Origin: Pseudomonas eutrophicaquae
Lineage (GTDB): Bacteria; Pseudomonadota; Gammaproteobacteria; Pseudomonadales; Pseudomonadaceae
Assembly (NCBI RefSeq): GCF_023544715.1
Contig: NZ_JAMJEZ010000001.1
Coordinates: forward strand, 124,001-188,000
Length of the DNA: 64,000 nt
Reading direction: 5' to 3'
The notes under the pieces were generated by a model that ran no database searches, was not told where the DNA came from, and was given only the letters and a program-made list of their open reading frames with translations. A program made the position numbers and the translations under genes. How positions within the stretch are numbered: the first letter of the stretch is position 1; every line of letters starts with the position of its first letter. Positions 1-9,122 of the stretch are shown here, piece by piece.

Positions 1-405
1 CTGCCGGGTAACCGGGTTGATGTGCTTGCCGCACGCAGTGGCAACAGCGATGTCGCCCAGGTGCGCACCGTGCTGGAAAACCTGCGCGTACTGGCGGTCG
101 ATCAGACCGTCAGTACCAACAAGACCGACCCTGTGCTGGTGCGCGCCGTGACCCTGGAAATGACCCTTGAGGAAGCGGAAAAGCTCTTCAAGGCCGAAAC
201 CGAGGGCCGGTTGCAACTGGCGCTGCGTAATCCGCTGGATGACAGCCGCCTGGCCGTAGAGCCGCCGCCCAGTGCGCCGGCACCGGCTGTGGCTGCACCG
301 ACGCCGCCCAAGGCCGCGCCCGTGGTGCGGCGCAGCGTCCCTGCTCCGGTACAGATCACCATCATTCGCGGCACATCGATCGAGCGTCAGGGCTTGCAGC
401 GCTGA
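1..405 (+). CDS. rcpC: Flp pilus assembly protein RcpC/CpaB, 3' end only
   Basis: The reading frame is open from the first base, so the start lies outside the window and only about 134 C-terminal residues are seen. They begin with PGNRVDV, match the C-terminal half of CpaB/RcpC proteins, and end in an Ala/Pro-rich stretch followed by a short QITIIRGTSIE-like tail. CpaB/RcpC is a periplasmic/outer-membrane-associated protein that works with the secretin of the Tad machine. The position directly ahead of the rcpA secretin gene, 28 bases upstream, supports the call. The Pro/Ala tract near residues 83-105 is typical low-complexity linker. The alternative is another SAF-domain protein, which the context makes unlikely. 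Confidence 0.85.
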   Translation: MPGNRVDVLAARSGNSDVAQVRTVLENLRVLAVDQTVSTNKTDPVLVRAVTLEMTLEEAEKLFKAETEGRLQLALRNPLDDSRLAVEPPPSAPAPAVAAPTPPKAAPVVRRSVPAPVQITIIRGTSIERQGLQR

Positions 406-433
406 GCCTTGGGATACAGAGAGGATTTCGAAG

Positions 434-1888
434 ATGGACACTATTCGCAGATTCGGTTCATCCGCACTGTGCCTGCTCGTGACGGGGTTGCTGAGTATTC
501 AGAGCCATGCGGCGGGGCCAGCCGGTGGACACACGGGCAGCATCGAAGTGCCGATTTACAAGTCGCGGGTACTGGATACCCCGACGGGCATCCGGCGCAT
601 TTCAGTCGGTAATCCCGGCATTGCCGACGTCCTGATCACCAACCCCAATGAGCTATACCTGCTGGGGCGCGCCCTGGGCAGCACCAACGTGATGCTCTGG
701 GATGCCCGTGGCCGCCTGATCGAGACGCTGGACGTGGCGGTGGTACACGACCTGAATCAGCTCAAGGCGCAGCTGCATGAGCTGTTCCCCAATGAGCGGA
801 TTGCCGTGTACAGCTCGCAGGGCTCTCTGGTGCTGCGTGGCCAGGTGTCGAGTGCGGCGGTGATGGATACGGCCATCAAGGTGGCCAAGACCTATGCCGC
901 GCAGAGCGAGAGCATCGTGCAGGGCGAGGGGGAAGCGGCCAAGGCGGCGCCCAGCCGCTCCCTGCAGGTGATCAACCTGATGAGCATCGGTGGCAGTCAG
1001 CAGGTGATGCTGGAGGTCAAGGTGGCCGAGATGCAGCGCAGCCTGATCAAGCGCATCGGCGTGAACTTCAAGGCGCTGGACTTTGGCTCATCCGGGCGCT
1101 GGAACATCGGCGGATTCAATAATGCGACCGGTCTTGCCAGCGGGCTGTTCGGCAGTGGCAAGGGCCTTTTGGCCAGCTTTGCATCGGACAACTTCACCCT
1201 GGACATGGTCATCGAGGCAGCCAAGGACAACGGTTCGGCCAAGATCCTTGCCGAGCCGACCCTGACCACCCTGACCGGCCAGCAGGCTGAGTTCATCTCC
1301 GGGGGCGAGTTCCCGATTCCGGTCAGTGACAACGATGGCATCACCATCGACTACAAGGAATTTGGCGTCGGGGTGAAGTTCATGCCGGTGGTGCTCGACT
1401 CCGGGCGTATCAACCTCAACCTGAATGTGCTGGTCAGCGAGCTGAGCAACACCAACAGCGTGCTGCTCAACACCGGCCTAGGTGGCAACACGGCGGTCAG
1501 CCAGGTCGTGCCTGCGCTGACCAAGCGCAGCGCCAAGTCGACGGTAGAGCTTGGTGACGGGCAGACCATCGCGATTGCGGGGCTGATCAACGACAGTGCG
1601 CGTGATTTTGTCAGTCGCTTCCCGGGGCTGGGTGACATCCCGGTGCTGGGGCATCTGTTCCGCAGTCAGGAGTTCATCAGTGGTGAGACGGAGCTGGTGA
1701 TTCTGGTAACGCCCTATCTGGTCAAGCCGACCGATGCCCGGGCGGTGCGCCTGCCGACCGAGCGCTTCGTGGAACCGAGCGATCTGGACTTCTACCTGCT
1801 GGGCAAGACCAAGGGTGATACCGGTGAGCACCGCGTACCGGTCAGCCTGGGCATCAGCGAGGGCCGCTTCGGCCACGATCTGGATTGA
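434..1888 (+). CDS. rcpA: Tad pilus outer-membrane secretin RcpA/CpaC
   Basis: This 484-residue protein would form the outer-membrane ring through which the Flp pilus leaves the cell. It starts with a Sec signal peptide (hydrophobic core around residues 9-22, Ala-rich cleavage site near HAAG). An N-terminal pilus-formation domain and a BON-like segment follow (GSLVLRGQVSS near residue 135). The C-terminal secretin domain carries the family signature around GDIPVLGHLFRS and ends with LVILVTPYLVKP. An in-frame open stretch extends 54 codons further upstream, but it overlaps rcpC. The ATG at 434 has an AGAGAGGA Shine-Dalgarno about 10 bases before it and begins the signal peptide, so it is preferred. 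The gene lies between rcpC and a lipoprotein gene, the normal place for the secretin and its partners. Confidence 0.93.
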   Translation: MDTIRRFGSSALCLLVTGLLSIQSHAAGPAGGHTGSIEVPIYKSRVLDTPTGIRRISVGNPGIADVLITNPNELYLLGRALGSTNVMLWDARGRLIETLDVAVVHDLNQLKAQLHELFPNERIAVYSSQGSLVLRGQVSSAAVMDTAIKVAKTYAAQSESIVQGEGEAAKAAPSRSLQVINLMSIGGSQQVMLEVKVAEMQRSLIKRIGVNFKALDFGSSGRWNIGGFNNATGLASGLFGSGKGLLASFASDNFTLDMVIEAAKDNGSAKILAEPTLTTLTGQQAEFISGGEFPIPVSDNDGITIDYKEFGVGVKFMPVVLDSGRINLNLNVLVSELSNTNSVLLNTGLGGNTAVSQVVPALTKRSAKSTVELGDGQTIAIAGLINDSARDFVSRFPGLGDIPVLGHLFRSQEFISGETELVILVTPYLVKPTDARAVRLPTERFVEPSDLDFYLLGKTKGDTGEHRVPVSLGISEGRFGHDLD

Positions 1889-1902
1889 ATGAGGGCACTG
1901 CC

Positions 1903-2172
1903 ATGAACGTGATGATTCCTGCTGCGCTGCTGCTTCTGCTGAGCGGCTGTATGTCCTACGACCTTGCGCGGGTTGGTGAGCAGGGCGAGACCGTGCGCGC
2001 CGTGCAGTACTCGCAGATCGTCGATCAGCCGCGTGCGGCAGATCCGGGCACCGAGCTGTCACCGGCAGGCACCGACGGGCCGCTGACTGAAAATGTCATC
2101 AACGCCTACCGTGCCGCAAAAGGCGAGGCCCGCCAGGTGAGTAAGCCCATCGAGATTCGTGTCAACGACTGA
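1903..2172 (+). CDS. small Tad-locus lipoprotein, possible minimal CpaD/RcpB analogue
   Basis: This is an 89-residue protein with a short lipoprotein signal ending LLLLLSGC, giving Cys16 as the lipidated residue. The rest is polar and probably flexible (many Gln, Arg, Asp, Pro) with no domain I recognise. It lies 14 bases after the secretin gene and 17 bases before tadG, with a GAGGG Shine-Dalgarno, so it is almost certainly co-transcribed. In other Tad loci this slot is often filled by CpaD/RcpB, a lipoprotein of roughly 200 residues that assists the secretin. This protein is far shorter and no homology is visible by eye. Its role as a pilotin-like partner of RcpA is an inference from position and the lipobox. 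Confidence 0.7.
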   Translation: MNVMIPAALLLLLSGCMSYDLARVGEQGETVRAVQYSQIVDQPRAADPGTELSPAGTDGPLTENVINAYRAAKGEARQVSKPIEIRVND

Positions 2173-2189
2173 CGTAGAGGGCAACGCCC

Positions 2190-3530
2190 ATGAGCCGATC
2201 CATGCGCAATATCCAACAGCTGCAGCCCTGCAGGCAGCGCGGCGCTGTGGCGGTGCTGCTCACCGTGGCGATGCTGGCCCTGCTGGTGATGGCGGGGTTG
2301 GCGCTGGACGGCGGGCACCTGCTGCTCAACAAGACCCGCCTGCAGAATGCGGTGGATGCGGCAGCGCTCAGTGGCGCCAAGACCTTGCTGCGCCAGCGCG
2401 GCAACCCAACCGATATGGAGGCGCTGGCCCGCGCGGATGCCCTCGATACGCTGGCGCGCAATGCCGCGGCCGTGGGCAACGAGGAGCTGGCTGAGCGCAG
2501 CTCGGCGGCTGACTTTGCGGTGGTGGAGTTCTCCCGCGCGCTGTATGGCCCCTACAGCACGAGCGCACCGGCGGATGCGGCTTATGTGCGTGTCAGCGTG
2601 GAGGAGTTCGGGCTGACCGGTTTCTTCTGGCGACTGATGAGTCTGGCCAGTGGCAGCAGCCTGCCTGACAAGGAGGTGGCGGCAGTTGCCGTAGCGGGGC
2701 CGAGTCCTTCCGCGCCCTGCGATCTGGTGCCGATTCTGGTCTGCGTCGATCCGAGCATTCCTCCGAGCAGCGAGGGTTACTGGGGCTTTCGTTTTGGTGA
2801 GTTGAGCCGCCTGAGTACGCCGGCCAATAACCAGGCCCTGAAAAAGGGTGAGTACCTGTGGGTCGATATGGCAGGTATCGGTGGCGGTGCGAATGAGCTG
2901 CGCGAAGCCCTGGCCTGCGGGTCTCATGAATGCCTGGCAGTTGGTCAAAACGTCAACGTCCAGCCTGGCCAGAATACGGGGCCCGTGCAGGGGGGGGTGA
3001 ATGCCCGCTTCGAGGGTTCTAACTTCTTCTGCCCGAATACCACGCCCCCTGCTCGGGCTCCCCGTGATCTGGTGACCACATTCACGCAGCGTATCGTGCT
3101 GGATGGCGAGGTGGCCAAGTATGCGGGTGAGCCTGTGGTGGCGGATGCTGACGGCAACCTGACCGCAGGTACCCAGGCACTGTTTGACTATCAGGACTGG
3201 GCCCGCGACTCCGCTAACTGTCTGGCAGGTACTGGTGGTGCGTCCTGCAACAGTGATGGTGCGTACCAGCGCCGCATTCTGCCTATTGTGCTGGGTGACT
3301 GTACGGGCAAGGTGGCGGGCAAGGTAGAGGTGCCGATTGTTGGTTTTGGCTGCTTTTATCTGGTTCAGGACATCAATAACCCCAGTGCGCCAGTCTTTGG
3401 CCAGTTCGTCGAATCCTGCGAGACCACCGAGGGCTACCCGACTATCAACCCGTCGGCGACGAGCGGGCCGCAGGTGATCCAGCTGTTCAAGGCTTACCAG
3501 AATGATGGTCAGCCAGGGCAGGACTCCTAG
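2190..3530 (+). CDS. tadG: TadG-like Flp pilus assembly protein (TadE/G N-terminal domain)
   Basis: The protein has 446 residues. The N-terminal 60 residues carry one hydrophobic segment (about 20-40) followed by LDGGHLLLNKTRLQNAVDAAALSGAK, the hallmark of the TadG N-terminal domain, in which the helix after the membrane segment resembles pilins. A long periplasmic part follows with several cysteines (around CDLVPILVC, ACGSHEC, CNSD, DCTGK, GFGCFYL), suggesting disulfides. TadG proteins are needed for Flp pilus assembly and are thought to act as minor pilins or initiators. There is no von Willebrand A (MIDAS) motif that I can see, so this is not the longer vWA-type TadG. The start is the ATG after a GTAGAGGGC Shine-Dalgarno. 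tadE follows 8 bases downstream. Confidence 0.82.
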   Translation: MSRSMRNIQQLQPCRQRGAVAVLLTVAMLALLVMAGLALDGGHLLLNKTRLQNAVDAAALSGAKTLLRQRGNPTDMEALARADALDTLARNAAAVGNEELAERSSAADFAVVEFSRALYGPYSTSAPADAAYVRVSVEEFGLTGFFWRLMSLASGSSLPDKEVAAVAVAGPSPSAPCDLVPILVCVDPSIPPSSEGYWGFRFGELSRLSTPANNQALKKGEYLWVDMAGIGGGANELREALACGSHECLAVGQNVNVQPGQNTGPVQGGVNARFEGSNFFCPNTTPPARAPRDLVTTFTQRIVLDGEVAKYAGEPVVADADGNLTAGTQALFDYQDWARDSANCLAGTGGASCNSDGAYQRRILPIVLGDCTGKVAGKVEVPIVGFGCFYLVQDINNPSAPVFGQFVESCETTEGYPTINPSATSGPQVIQLFKAYQNDGQPGQDS

Positions 3531-3538
3531 GAGGCAAC

Positions 3539-4012
3539 ATGAACAAGAGCGCACGAGGGCTGCTGCGCACGTCAGGGACGCGCCAGGGTGGCTTTGCGAT
3601 CATCGAGTTCACGCTGTGCATTCCCGTGCTGCTGCTGTTGCTGCTGGCTGTGGGTGAGGTGGGGCGGCTGTTGTCCCACTACAACGTGCTGCTGCAGAGC
3701 AGCCGCGATGCAGCAGGGTATGCCGCGCGCCATGTCACCGATCCGGTGACCCGCAATATAAATCTGGATCGCATCCAGCCGGTGGTCAGCAACCTGGCGG
3801 TGTATGGCTCACCCGCAGCACTGACCGAGCCTCTGCTGCCGGGTCTGGCGACGGACGCCGTCGAGGTGGTGGCAGAGGGTGACGAGCATGTGCGGGTCAC
3901 AATCCGCTACACCTTCCGCCCGGCGATTCGCCAGGCGCTGCCCGGCCTGTTCGGTGAGCCTATTGCGCTGGACATTGAGCTGGTCGCCAGCACTGTGATG
4001 AGGGCTTTGTGA
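3539..4012 (+). CDS. tadE: TadE-family pseudopilin
   Basis: This is a 157-residue single-pass protein. Residues 20-45 read RQGGFAIIEFTL and then a Leu-rich membrane segment. This gives a prepilin-peptidase-like site (Gly before Phe, Glu at +5) as in TadE/TadF pseudopilins, which are processed by the Tad prepilin peptidase and incorporated into or assist the Flp pilus. The segment just after the membrane helix (SRDAAGYAARHV) is also typical. The GGAGG Shine-Dalgarno sits 4-5 bases before the ATG. The stop overlaps the start of the next pseudopilin gene by one base (TGATG), implying translational coupling. Confidence 0.85.
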   Translation: MNKSARGLLRTSGTRQGGFAIIEFTLCIPVLLLLLLAVGEVGRLLSHYNVLLQSSRDAAGYAARHVTDPVTRNINLDRIQPVVSNLAVYGSPAALTEPLLPGLATDAVEVVAEGDEHVRVTIRYTFRPAIRQALPGLFGEPIALDIELVASTVMRAL

Positions 4013-4494
4013 TGAACAGGCAGCGGGCACAAGGAATCTATGTTGTCGAGTTTGCCATCGTCGGGGCGGTGCTGTTGATCGTGCTGTTTGCCGTGCTCGA
4101 GATGGGGCGTCTGCTCTATACCGTCAACGTGCTCAACGAATCGGTAAGGCGCGGAGCGCGTCTGGCAGCGGTGTGCTATATCCATGATGAGACCATTTTG
4201 CGACGAGCGGTATTTGCTGAAGCTGGCAGCACGGAGAGCCGTCTGATCAGTCAGCTCGATACCGGGCAACTCACCTTGCGCTATCTCGATGAGCAGGGCG
4301 TGGAAGTCGGCGTACCGGATACCCCGGATGGATACTTGCAGATCCGCTTCGTTGAGGTCTCGCTCAGTGGCTTTGAATTCAATCTGCTGATTCCCTTTAT
4401 CGGGGGAACCATCGAACTGCAGACCTTCCGCGCCATCCTGCCGCGCGAGAGTCTCGGGCGCTATCCGGAAGGGACGGAGAACACACCATGCTGA
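4012..4494 (+). CDS. second TadE/TadF-like pseudopilin
   Basis: The protein has 160 residues and the same architecture as the gene before it: a short basic N-terminus, AQGIYVVEFAIVG giving a Gly/Ile cleavage point with Glu at +5, a hydrophobic helix, then NESVRRGARLAAVC. The two proteins are related in the first 60 residues and divergent after that, as expected for a TadE/TadF pair. The start chosen is the ATG at 4012 (TGATG overlap with the preceding stop); a GTG one codon earlier is possible. The 3' end overlaps tadZ by 7 bases. I cannot decide from sequence alone whether it corresponds to TadF of other species. Confidence 0.8.
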   Translation: MNRQRAQGIYVVEFAIVGAVLLIVLFAVLEMGRLLYTVNVLNESVRRGARLAAVCYIHDETILRRAVFAEAGSTESRLISQLDTGQLTLRYLDEQGVEVGVPDTPDGYLQIRFVEVSLSGFEFNLLIPFIGGTIELQTFRAILPRESLGRYPEGTENTPC

Positions 4495-5708
4495 AACCCA
4501 AGGAATCAACGGCTACAGGGAGCGCTGCCTGTCGTCTGCATATCAGCAGTGAAGATCCCCAGTACCTGCGGCGCCTGCAAACCGTCTGTGAGGGTGTGTC
4601 GGGGCTGCAGGTCAGTGCGAGCCTGAGTGACGAGCAGCACTGCGATCCGCTGCGCGGTGTCGATCCGCGGCCGGATATTCTTATGCTCCATGTCGGCAGC
4701 CACGGCCGCGAAGCACTGGCGGCCCTGCTGCAACTGCGCCCGAGCGAGCGTCCGGCGTTGCTGGTGGTCGGCGCGCTGGATGGCGCGGACAGCACGCGGC
4801 TGGCCATGCAGGCGGGGGCGCGCGATCTTTTGCCTGACACGCTGGATGATCAGGAGTTGCGCGCCGCCGTGCAGCGTATTCAGCGCGAGTACAGCAGCCG
4901 GGAAGGCGGGCGCGGCCAGCTGGTGGCGGTCATCAATGCCAAGGGTGGTTCAGGAGCGACCCTGATTGCTGCCAACCTGGCCCACCAACTGAGCTTGGAT
5001 GCCAAGGTGCTGCTGCTGGATCTGGACCTGCAATTTGGTAGCGCCGCGCATTACCTGGATGTCACGCCCACCCACAGTCATGTCGAGGTGCTGCAGCAGA
5101 GCCATGATCTGGATGGCGTCGCGCTGACCGGATTCTGCGCCCGTTACAGCGACAATTTGTACCTGCTCGGTGGGCGTGCCCACGAATGGTACCTGCCCTT
5201 TGATGTGGAAGCCGAGCAGCTGGAAACACTGCTCACACTGGCGCGGCAGACTTTTGATTTTGTCGTGGTCGATCTGCCGCGGCATATTGATCACCTCAGC
5301 AGCACCACGCTGGAGCAGGCCGATCAGGTATTGATGGTGCTGGAGCAGAGCGTCAGCCACCTGCGGGACGCCACCCGTCTGCTGGGCATCCTGCGTGATG
5401 ACATCGGGGTTCAGGAGAACCGGCTGATCAAGCTGATCAACCGCTACAGCAAGGCCGCGCCGGTGACCCTTGAGGATATCGAGGAAGCACTGCCGGTCGG
5501 CACGCTGATGACCCTGCCCAATGACTTCAAAGTGGTCAGCGAGAGTCAGAACGCCGGGATTCCGTTGAGAATCAATGCGCCCCATGCGCCGATTACGCTG
5601 GCCCTGGTCAAGCTGGCCCACCATCTGCACGGCGAGCGTCCTGACCATCACCAAGGTCTGCTGGCGCGCACCGTAGGCCGTCTGTTCGGGAGACGCGATC
5701 ATGCTTGA
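4488..5708 (+). CDS. tadZ: Tad localisation ATPase TadZ/CpaE
   Basis: The protein has 406 residues. Residues about 15-130 resemble a response-regulator receiver fold ([13 protein letters not shown], then a LLPDTL strand), a known feature of TadZ/CpaE. Residues about 145-380 are a MinD/ParA-type ATPase with the deviant Walker A motif NAKGGSGAT (Lys152), [10 protein letters not shown] as Walker A', and [10 protein letters not shown]. TadZ positions the Tad pilus at the cell pole and recruits TadA. The gene overlaps the pseudopilin before it by 7 bases and tadA after it by 8 bases. Confidence 0.9.
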   Translation: MLKPKESTATGSAACRLHISSEDPQYLRRLQTVCEGVSGLQVSASLSDEQHCDPLRGVDPRPDILMLHVGSHGREALAALLQLRPSERPALLVVGALDGADSTRLAMQAGARDLLPDTLDDQELRAAVQRIQREYSSREGGRGQLVAVINAKGGSGATLIAANLAHQLSLDAKVLLLDLDLQFGSAAHYLDVTPTHSHVEVLQQSHDLDGVALTGFCARYSDNLYLLGGRAHEWYLPFDVEAEQLETLLTLARQTFDFVVVDLPRHIDHLSSTTLEQADQVLMVLEQSVSHLRDATRLLGILRDDIGVQENRLIKLINRYSKAAPVTLEDIEEALPVGTLMTLPNDFKVVSESQNAGIPLRINAPHAPITLALVKLAHHLHGERPDHHQGLLARTVGRLFGRRDHA

Positions 5709-7152
5709 TGAACTGCGCAACCGTCTGCGTCACCGGGTGGCGCAGAGCAATCCGGCGCCTCTCAAGGTGCGCGACGGCGGGCAAGAGAGTGCTCCAGCCC
5801 CGGCCGTTGAGCCGCAATCTTGGGAGAATGCCGCCCCGCTGGAGATCTACAGCACCCGTACTCGGCTCAATCAGCTGGAAGGCGAGTGGCGGGATCGTAT
5901 TTATGAGCAGCTGCTCAAGGTGATGGATCTGTCACTGCTCGACAGCCTGGAGCGCGAGGAGGCCATCCGGCAGATTCAGGAAGTGTGCCAGCGCCTGCTC
6001 AACGAGAACGCTGTGCCGGTGAGCATGGCCAGCCGCCAGCTGATCGTGAAACAGGTCACGGATGAGGTGCTGGGGCTGGGGCCACTGGAGCCGCTGCTGT
6101 GCGACCCAACGGTTTCCGACATCCTGGTCAATGGCGCCAAGGCGGTGTATGTCGAGCGCTTTGGCAAGCTGCAGAAGACCGACGTGCAGTTTCGTGACGA
6201 CACGCATCTGCTGAATATCATCGACCGGATTGTTTCAAGCCTTGGGCGGCGCATTGATGAGTCGTCACCCTTGGTCGATGCGCGCCTCAAGGATGGCTCG
6301 CGGGTCAACGCGATCATCCCGCCGCTGGCCATTGACGGGCCGAGCCTGTCGATCCGCCGCTTTTCGGTCGATCTGCTCAACTCCGATAGCCTGGTCGAGC
6401 GCGGCACCCTGACGCCCTCGATCGCCATGGTGCTCAAGGCGGTGGTACGCGGGCGGATGAACGTGCTGATTTCCGGTGGTACCGGTACCGGTAAGACCAC
6501 CATGCTCAACGTGATGTCCAGCTTCATTCCCCATAATGAGCGCATCGTGACCATCGAGGACTCGGCCGAGCTGCAACTGCAGCAGCCCCATGTGGTGCGC
6601 CTGGAGACCCGCCCGCCGAACATCGAGGGCAAGGGGGGCGTCAACCAGCGCGAGCTGGTGCGCAACAGTCTGCGGATGCGCCCTGACCGCATTGTGGTCG
6701 GGGAGGTGCGTGGTACCGAGGCGCTGGACATGCTGGCGGCCATGAACACGGGGCATGACGGCTCGCTGACCACCATTCACGCCAACTCGCCCCGTGATGC
6801 GCTGAACCGGATTGAAAACATGGTGGCGATGACCGGGGCAACCTTCCCGATCAAGGCGCTGCGCCAGCAGATCGCGTCGGCCATCCATGTGGTGGTCCAG
6901 CTGGAGCGTCAGGAGGACGGCAAGCGTCGCCTGGTCAGCGTGCAGGAGATCAACGGCATGGAAGGCGATGTCATCACCATGACGGAAATCTTCTGCTTCG
7001 AGCGCCGGGGTATCGGCGAGCGCGGCGAGGTGCTGGGGGATTACAAGCCGACCGGCATGGTGCCAGCCTTCCGCGAGAAGCTGCTCAAGCGCGGCATTGA
7101 TCTGCCGCTGACGCTGTTCCGTCCGGAGTGGATGGAGGAGAAATCCTCATGA
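5701..7152 (+). CDS. tadA: Tad pilus assembly ATPase TadA/CpaF
   Basis: This is a 483-residue secretion ATPase of the VirB11/CpaF group that would power Flp pilus extension. Visible motifs are Walker [11 protein letters not shown] (Lys265), [10 protein letters not shown] (Asp box), [12 protein letters not shown] (Walker B region) and [13 protein letters not shown] (His box). A helical N-terminal region of about 90 residues precedes the catalytic part and is typical for CpaF. The ATG lies 8 bases inside the end of tadZ, and the stop overlaps the tadB start in ATGA. The order tadZ-tadA-tadB-tadC-tadD is the conserved core of Tad loci. Confidence 0.95.
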   Translation: MLDELRNRLRHRVAQSNPAPLKVRDGGQESAPAPAVEPQSWENAAPLEIYSTRTRLNQLEGEWRDRIYEQLLKVMDLSLLDSLEREEAIRQIQEVCQRLLNENAVPVSMASRQLIVKQVTDEVLGLGPLEPLLCDPTVSDILVNGAKAVYVERFGKLQKTDVQFRDDTHLLNIIDRIVSSLGRRIDESSPLVDARLKDGSRVNAIIPPLAIDGPSLSIRRFSVDLLNSDSLVERGTLTPSIAMVLKAVVRGRMNVLISGGTGTGKTTMLNVMSSFIPHNERIVTIEDSAELQLQQPHVVRLETRPPNIEGKGGVNQRELVRNSLRMRPDRIVVGEVRGTEALDMLAAMNTGHDGSLTTIHANSPRDALNRIENMVAMTGATFPIKALRQQIASAIHVVVQLERQEDGKRRLVSVQEINGMEGDVITMTEIFCFERRGIGERGEVLGDYKPTGMVPAFREKLLKRGIDLPLTLFRPEWMEEKSS

Positions 7153-8135
7153 ACCAGATCCCGCTCGAGTTGATCCTGGTCTTTTTTGGCATGGTCTTTC
7201 TGTCGGTGTTCCTGCTCAGCCAGGGCGCGGTGGTGCCGGCGTTCAGTGAGGCGGGTCAGGTACGCAAGCGGATTCACCAGCGTATCAAGCACTTGGAGCA
7301 GGTCACCAATCAGCCGAGTCTGCAGGTGGTGCTGCGCGAGAAGTACCTGCGCCGCCTGTCACCCCTTGAAGCCTTGCTGGAGCGGCTTCCGGGCATGGAG
7401 GCGCTGGGCCAGATGATCGAGCAGGGCGGGCATGATTACCGGGCTTACCGTGTTGTGCTGCTGGGGCTGGGCCTGGGGCTGACGGCGGCTGTTGTCAGTG
7501 CCTGGTTACTGGGTATGTGGTGGGTTTCGTTGCTGCTGTGCCTGGTGTTGTTCTGGCTGCCGATCCTCAAGCTGTCTCAGGATCGTGCCAAGCGCTTTGA
7601 TGCCTTTGAAGAGGGGCTGCCCGATGCACTGGATGCCATCGTGCGCGCCCTGCGTGCCGGCCACCCCTTTGGGGAGGCCCTGCGCCTGGTTGCCGAGGAG
7701 CAGAAAGGCGTGGTGGCGGACGAGTTCGGCATGACCTTCGCGGACATCAACTACGGTAATGATGTGCGCCGCGCCATGCTGGGGCTCCTGGAGCGTATGC
7801 CCAGCATGACGGTGATGATGCTGGTGACTTCGATCCTGCTGCACCGGGAGACCGGCGGCAACCTGACCGAGATTCTCGAGCGTCTGAGCACCCTGATCCG
7901 GGCGCGTTTTCGTTTCCAGCGCAAGGTGCGCACCCTGTCGGCTGAGGGGCGGCTGTCGGCCTGGCTGCTGGTTGCCATCCCGTTTGTGCTGGTGATGATC
8001 ATGTCGATCACCTCGCCAGAGTACCTGCCGATGCTGGTCAATGAGCCGGCCGGGCAAAAAATGGTCATGGCGGCGTTTGTCCTGATGTTGCTGGGCATTT
8101 TCTGGATCAGGAAGGTCATCCGCATTCAGGTGTGA
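7149..8135 (+). CDS. tadB: Tad inner-membrane platform protein TadB
   Basis: This is a 328-residue polytopic membrane protein of the GspF/PilC family, with hydrophobic segments near residues 5-25, about 105-145 and 270-325 and the central cytoplasmic GspF domain ([23 protein letters not shown], then [20 protein letters not shown]). TadB and TadC together form the inner-membrane platform on which TadA acts. The ATG at 7149 overlaps the tadA stop (ATGA). A start 7 codons earlier is open but has no better Shine-Dalgarno. Confidence 0.92.
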   Translation: MNQIPLELILVFFGMVFLSVFLLSQGAVVPAFSEAGQVRKRIHQRIKHLEQVTNQPSLQVVLREKYLRRLSPLEALLERLPGMEALGQMIEQGGHDYRAYRVVLLGLGLGLTAAVVSAWLLGMWWVSLLLCLVLFWLPILKLSQDRAKRFDAFEEGLPDALDAIVRALRAGHPFGEALRLVAEEQKGVVADEFGMTFADINYGNDVRRAMLGLLERMPSMTVMMLVTSILLHRETGGNLTEILERLSTLIRARFRFQRKVRTLSAEGRLSAWLLVAIPFVLVMIMSITSPEYLPMLVNEPAGQKMVMAAFVLMLLGIFWIRKVIRIQV

Positions 8136-8158
8136 GACGGTGACGAAGGAGCAAGCCC

Positions 8159-9121
8159 ATGGAAAGTCTGCTGAAGTTGCTGCAAGACCTGCTGGCTGAC
8201 CCACAACAGGCCCGCCTGTTGTTTCTGGCGGTGCTGGGTTGTGGCGTGGCGTTGCTGGTGGCCACTGTCGGCATGGTAGTGATCAATCTGCGCAGCCCGG
8301 TCAAGCGGCGTATTGAGTCGGTGAAAGGGCGGGGCCGCGACGCTGGCGCGGCTGCCGGTGGTGGGCTGGAGGGCGCCCTGCAGCAGATGGGCGCACGCTT
8401 TGTGCATCCTGAGAATACCGACAGCCAATCGCTGCGCATGCGTTTGCTGCACGCGGGGTTTCGCAGCCCCAACGCCTTGCAGGTGTTCTGGGCGGCTCGC
8501 TTGTCGCTGATGGCGGTACTGGTGGGGCTGGCGCTGCTGGCCATCCCGCTGGTTGAAGCGCTCAATGCGACCTTCGAGATCTTGCTGCTGGTGAGTGCGG
8601 CGGGGCTGGGCTGGCTGGTTCCGGCGATCTATCTGGACAATCAGCGTAATACGCGCATGGATTCCCTGCGGGCTGCCTTCCCCGATGCGCTGGACCTTTT
8701 GGTCGTGTGCGTGGAGTCGGGGTTGTCGCTGCCACAGTCGATTGATCGGGTAGCCGATGAGATGCAGGTCAGTCACGGTGATCTGGCCGAGGAGCTGGCG
8801 CTGGTCAATGCCGAGGTGCGGGCCGGGGTCAGTTCACCCGATGCGCTGCGGCACCTGGCCGAGCGTACCGGGCTTGAGGATGTGCGCGGTCTGGTCAGCC
8901 TGCTCTCGCAAAGTATCCGCTTTGGCACCAGTATCGCTGACACACTGCGCATCTACGCCGACGAGTTCCGTGACCGGCGCACCCAGGCCGCGGAGGAGCA
9001 GGCCGCCAAGGTCGGCACCAAGCTGATCTTTCCACTAATCTTGTGCCTGTGGCCGAGTTTCTTTGTGGTGGTGATCGGGCCGGCTGCACTCGGTGTGCTC
9101 AAGGTGTTCGGGAGAATGTGA
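8159..9121 (+). CDS. tadC: Tad inner-membrane platform protein TadC
   Basis: This 320-residue protein is a paralogue of TadB with the same GspF domain (AFPDALDLLVVCVESGLSLPQSIDRV, SQSIRFGTSIADTLRIYADEFRDRR). Its hydrophobic segments lie near residues 20-45, 112-160 and 288-315. It is expected to complex with TadB in the inner membrane. An AAGGAGC Shine-Dalgarno lies 6 bases before the ATG. It is 23 bases from tadB and one base from tadD. Confidence 0.92.
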   Translation: MESLLKLLQDLLADPQQARLLFLAVLGCGVALLVATVGMVVINLRSPVKRRIESVKGRGRDAGAAAGGGLEGALQQMGARFVHPENTDSQSLRMRLLHAGFRSPNALQVFWAARLSLMAVLVGLALLAIPLVEALNATFEILLLVSAAGLGWLVPAIYLDNQRNTRMDSLRAAFPDALDLLVVCVESGLSLPQSIDRVADEMQVSHGDLAEELALVNAEVRAGVSSPDALRHLAERTGLEDVRGLVSLLSQSIRFGTSIADTLRIYADEFRDRRTQAAEEQAAKVGTKLIFPLILCLWPSFFVVVIGPAALGVLKVFGRM

Positions 9122-9122
9122 T

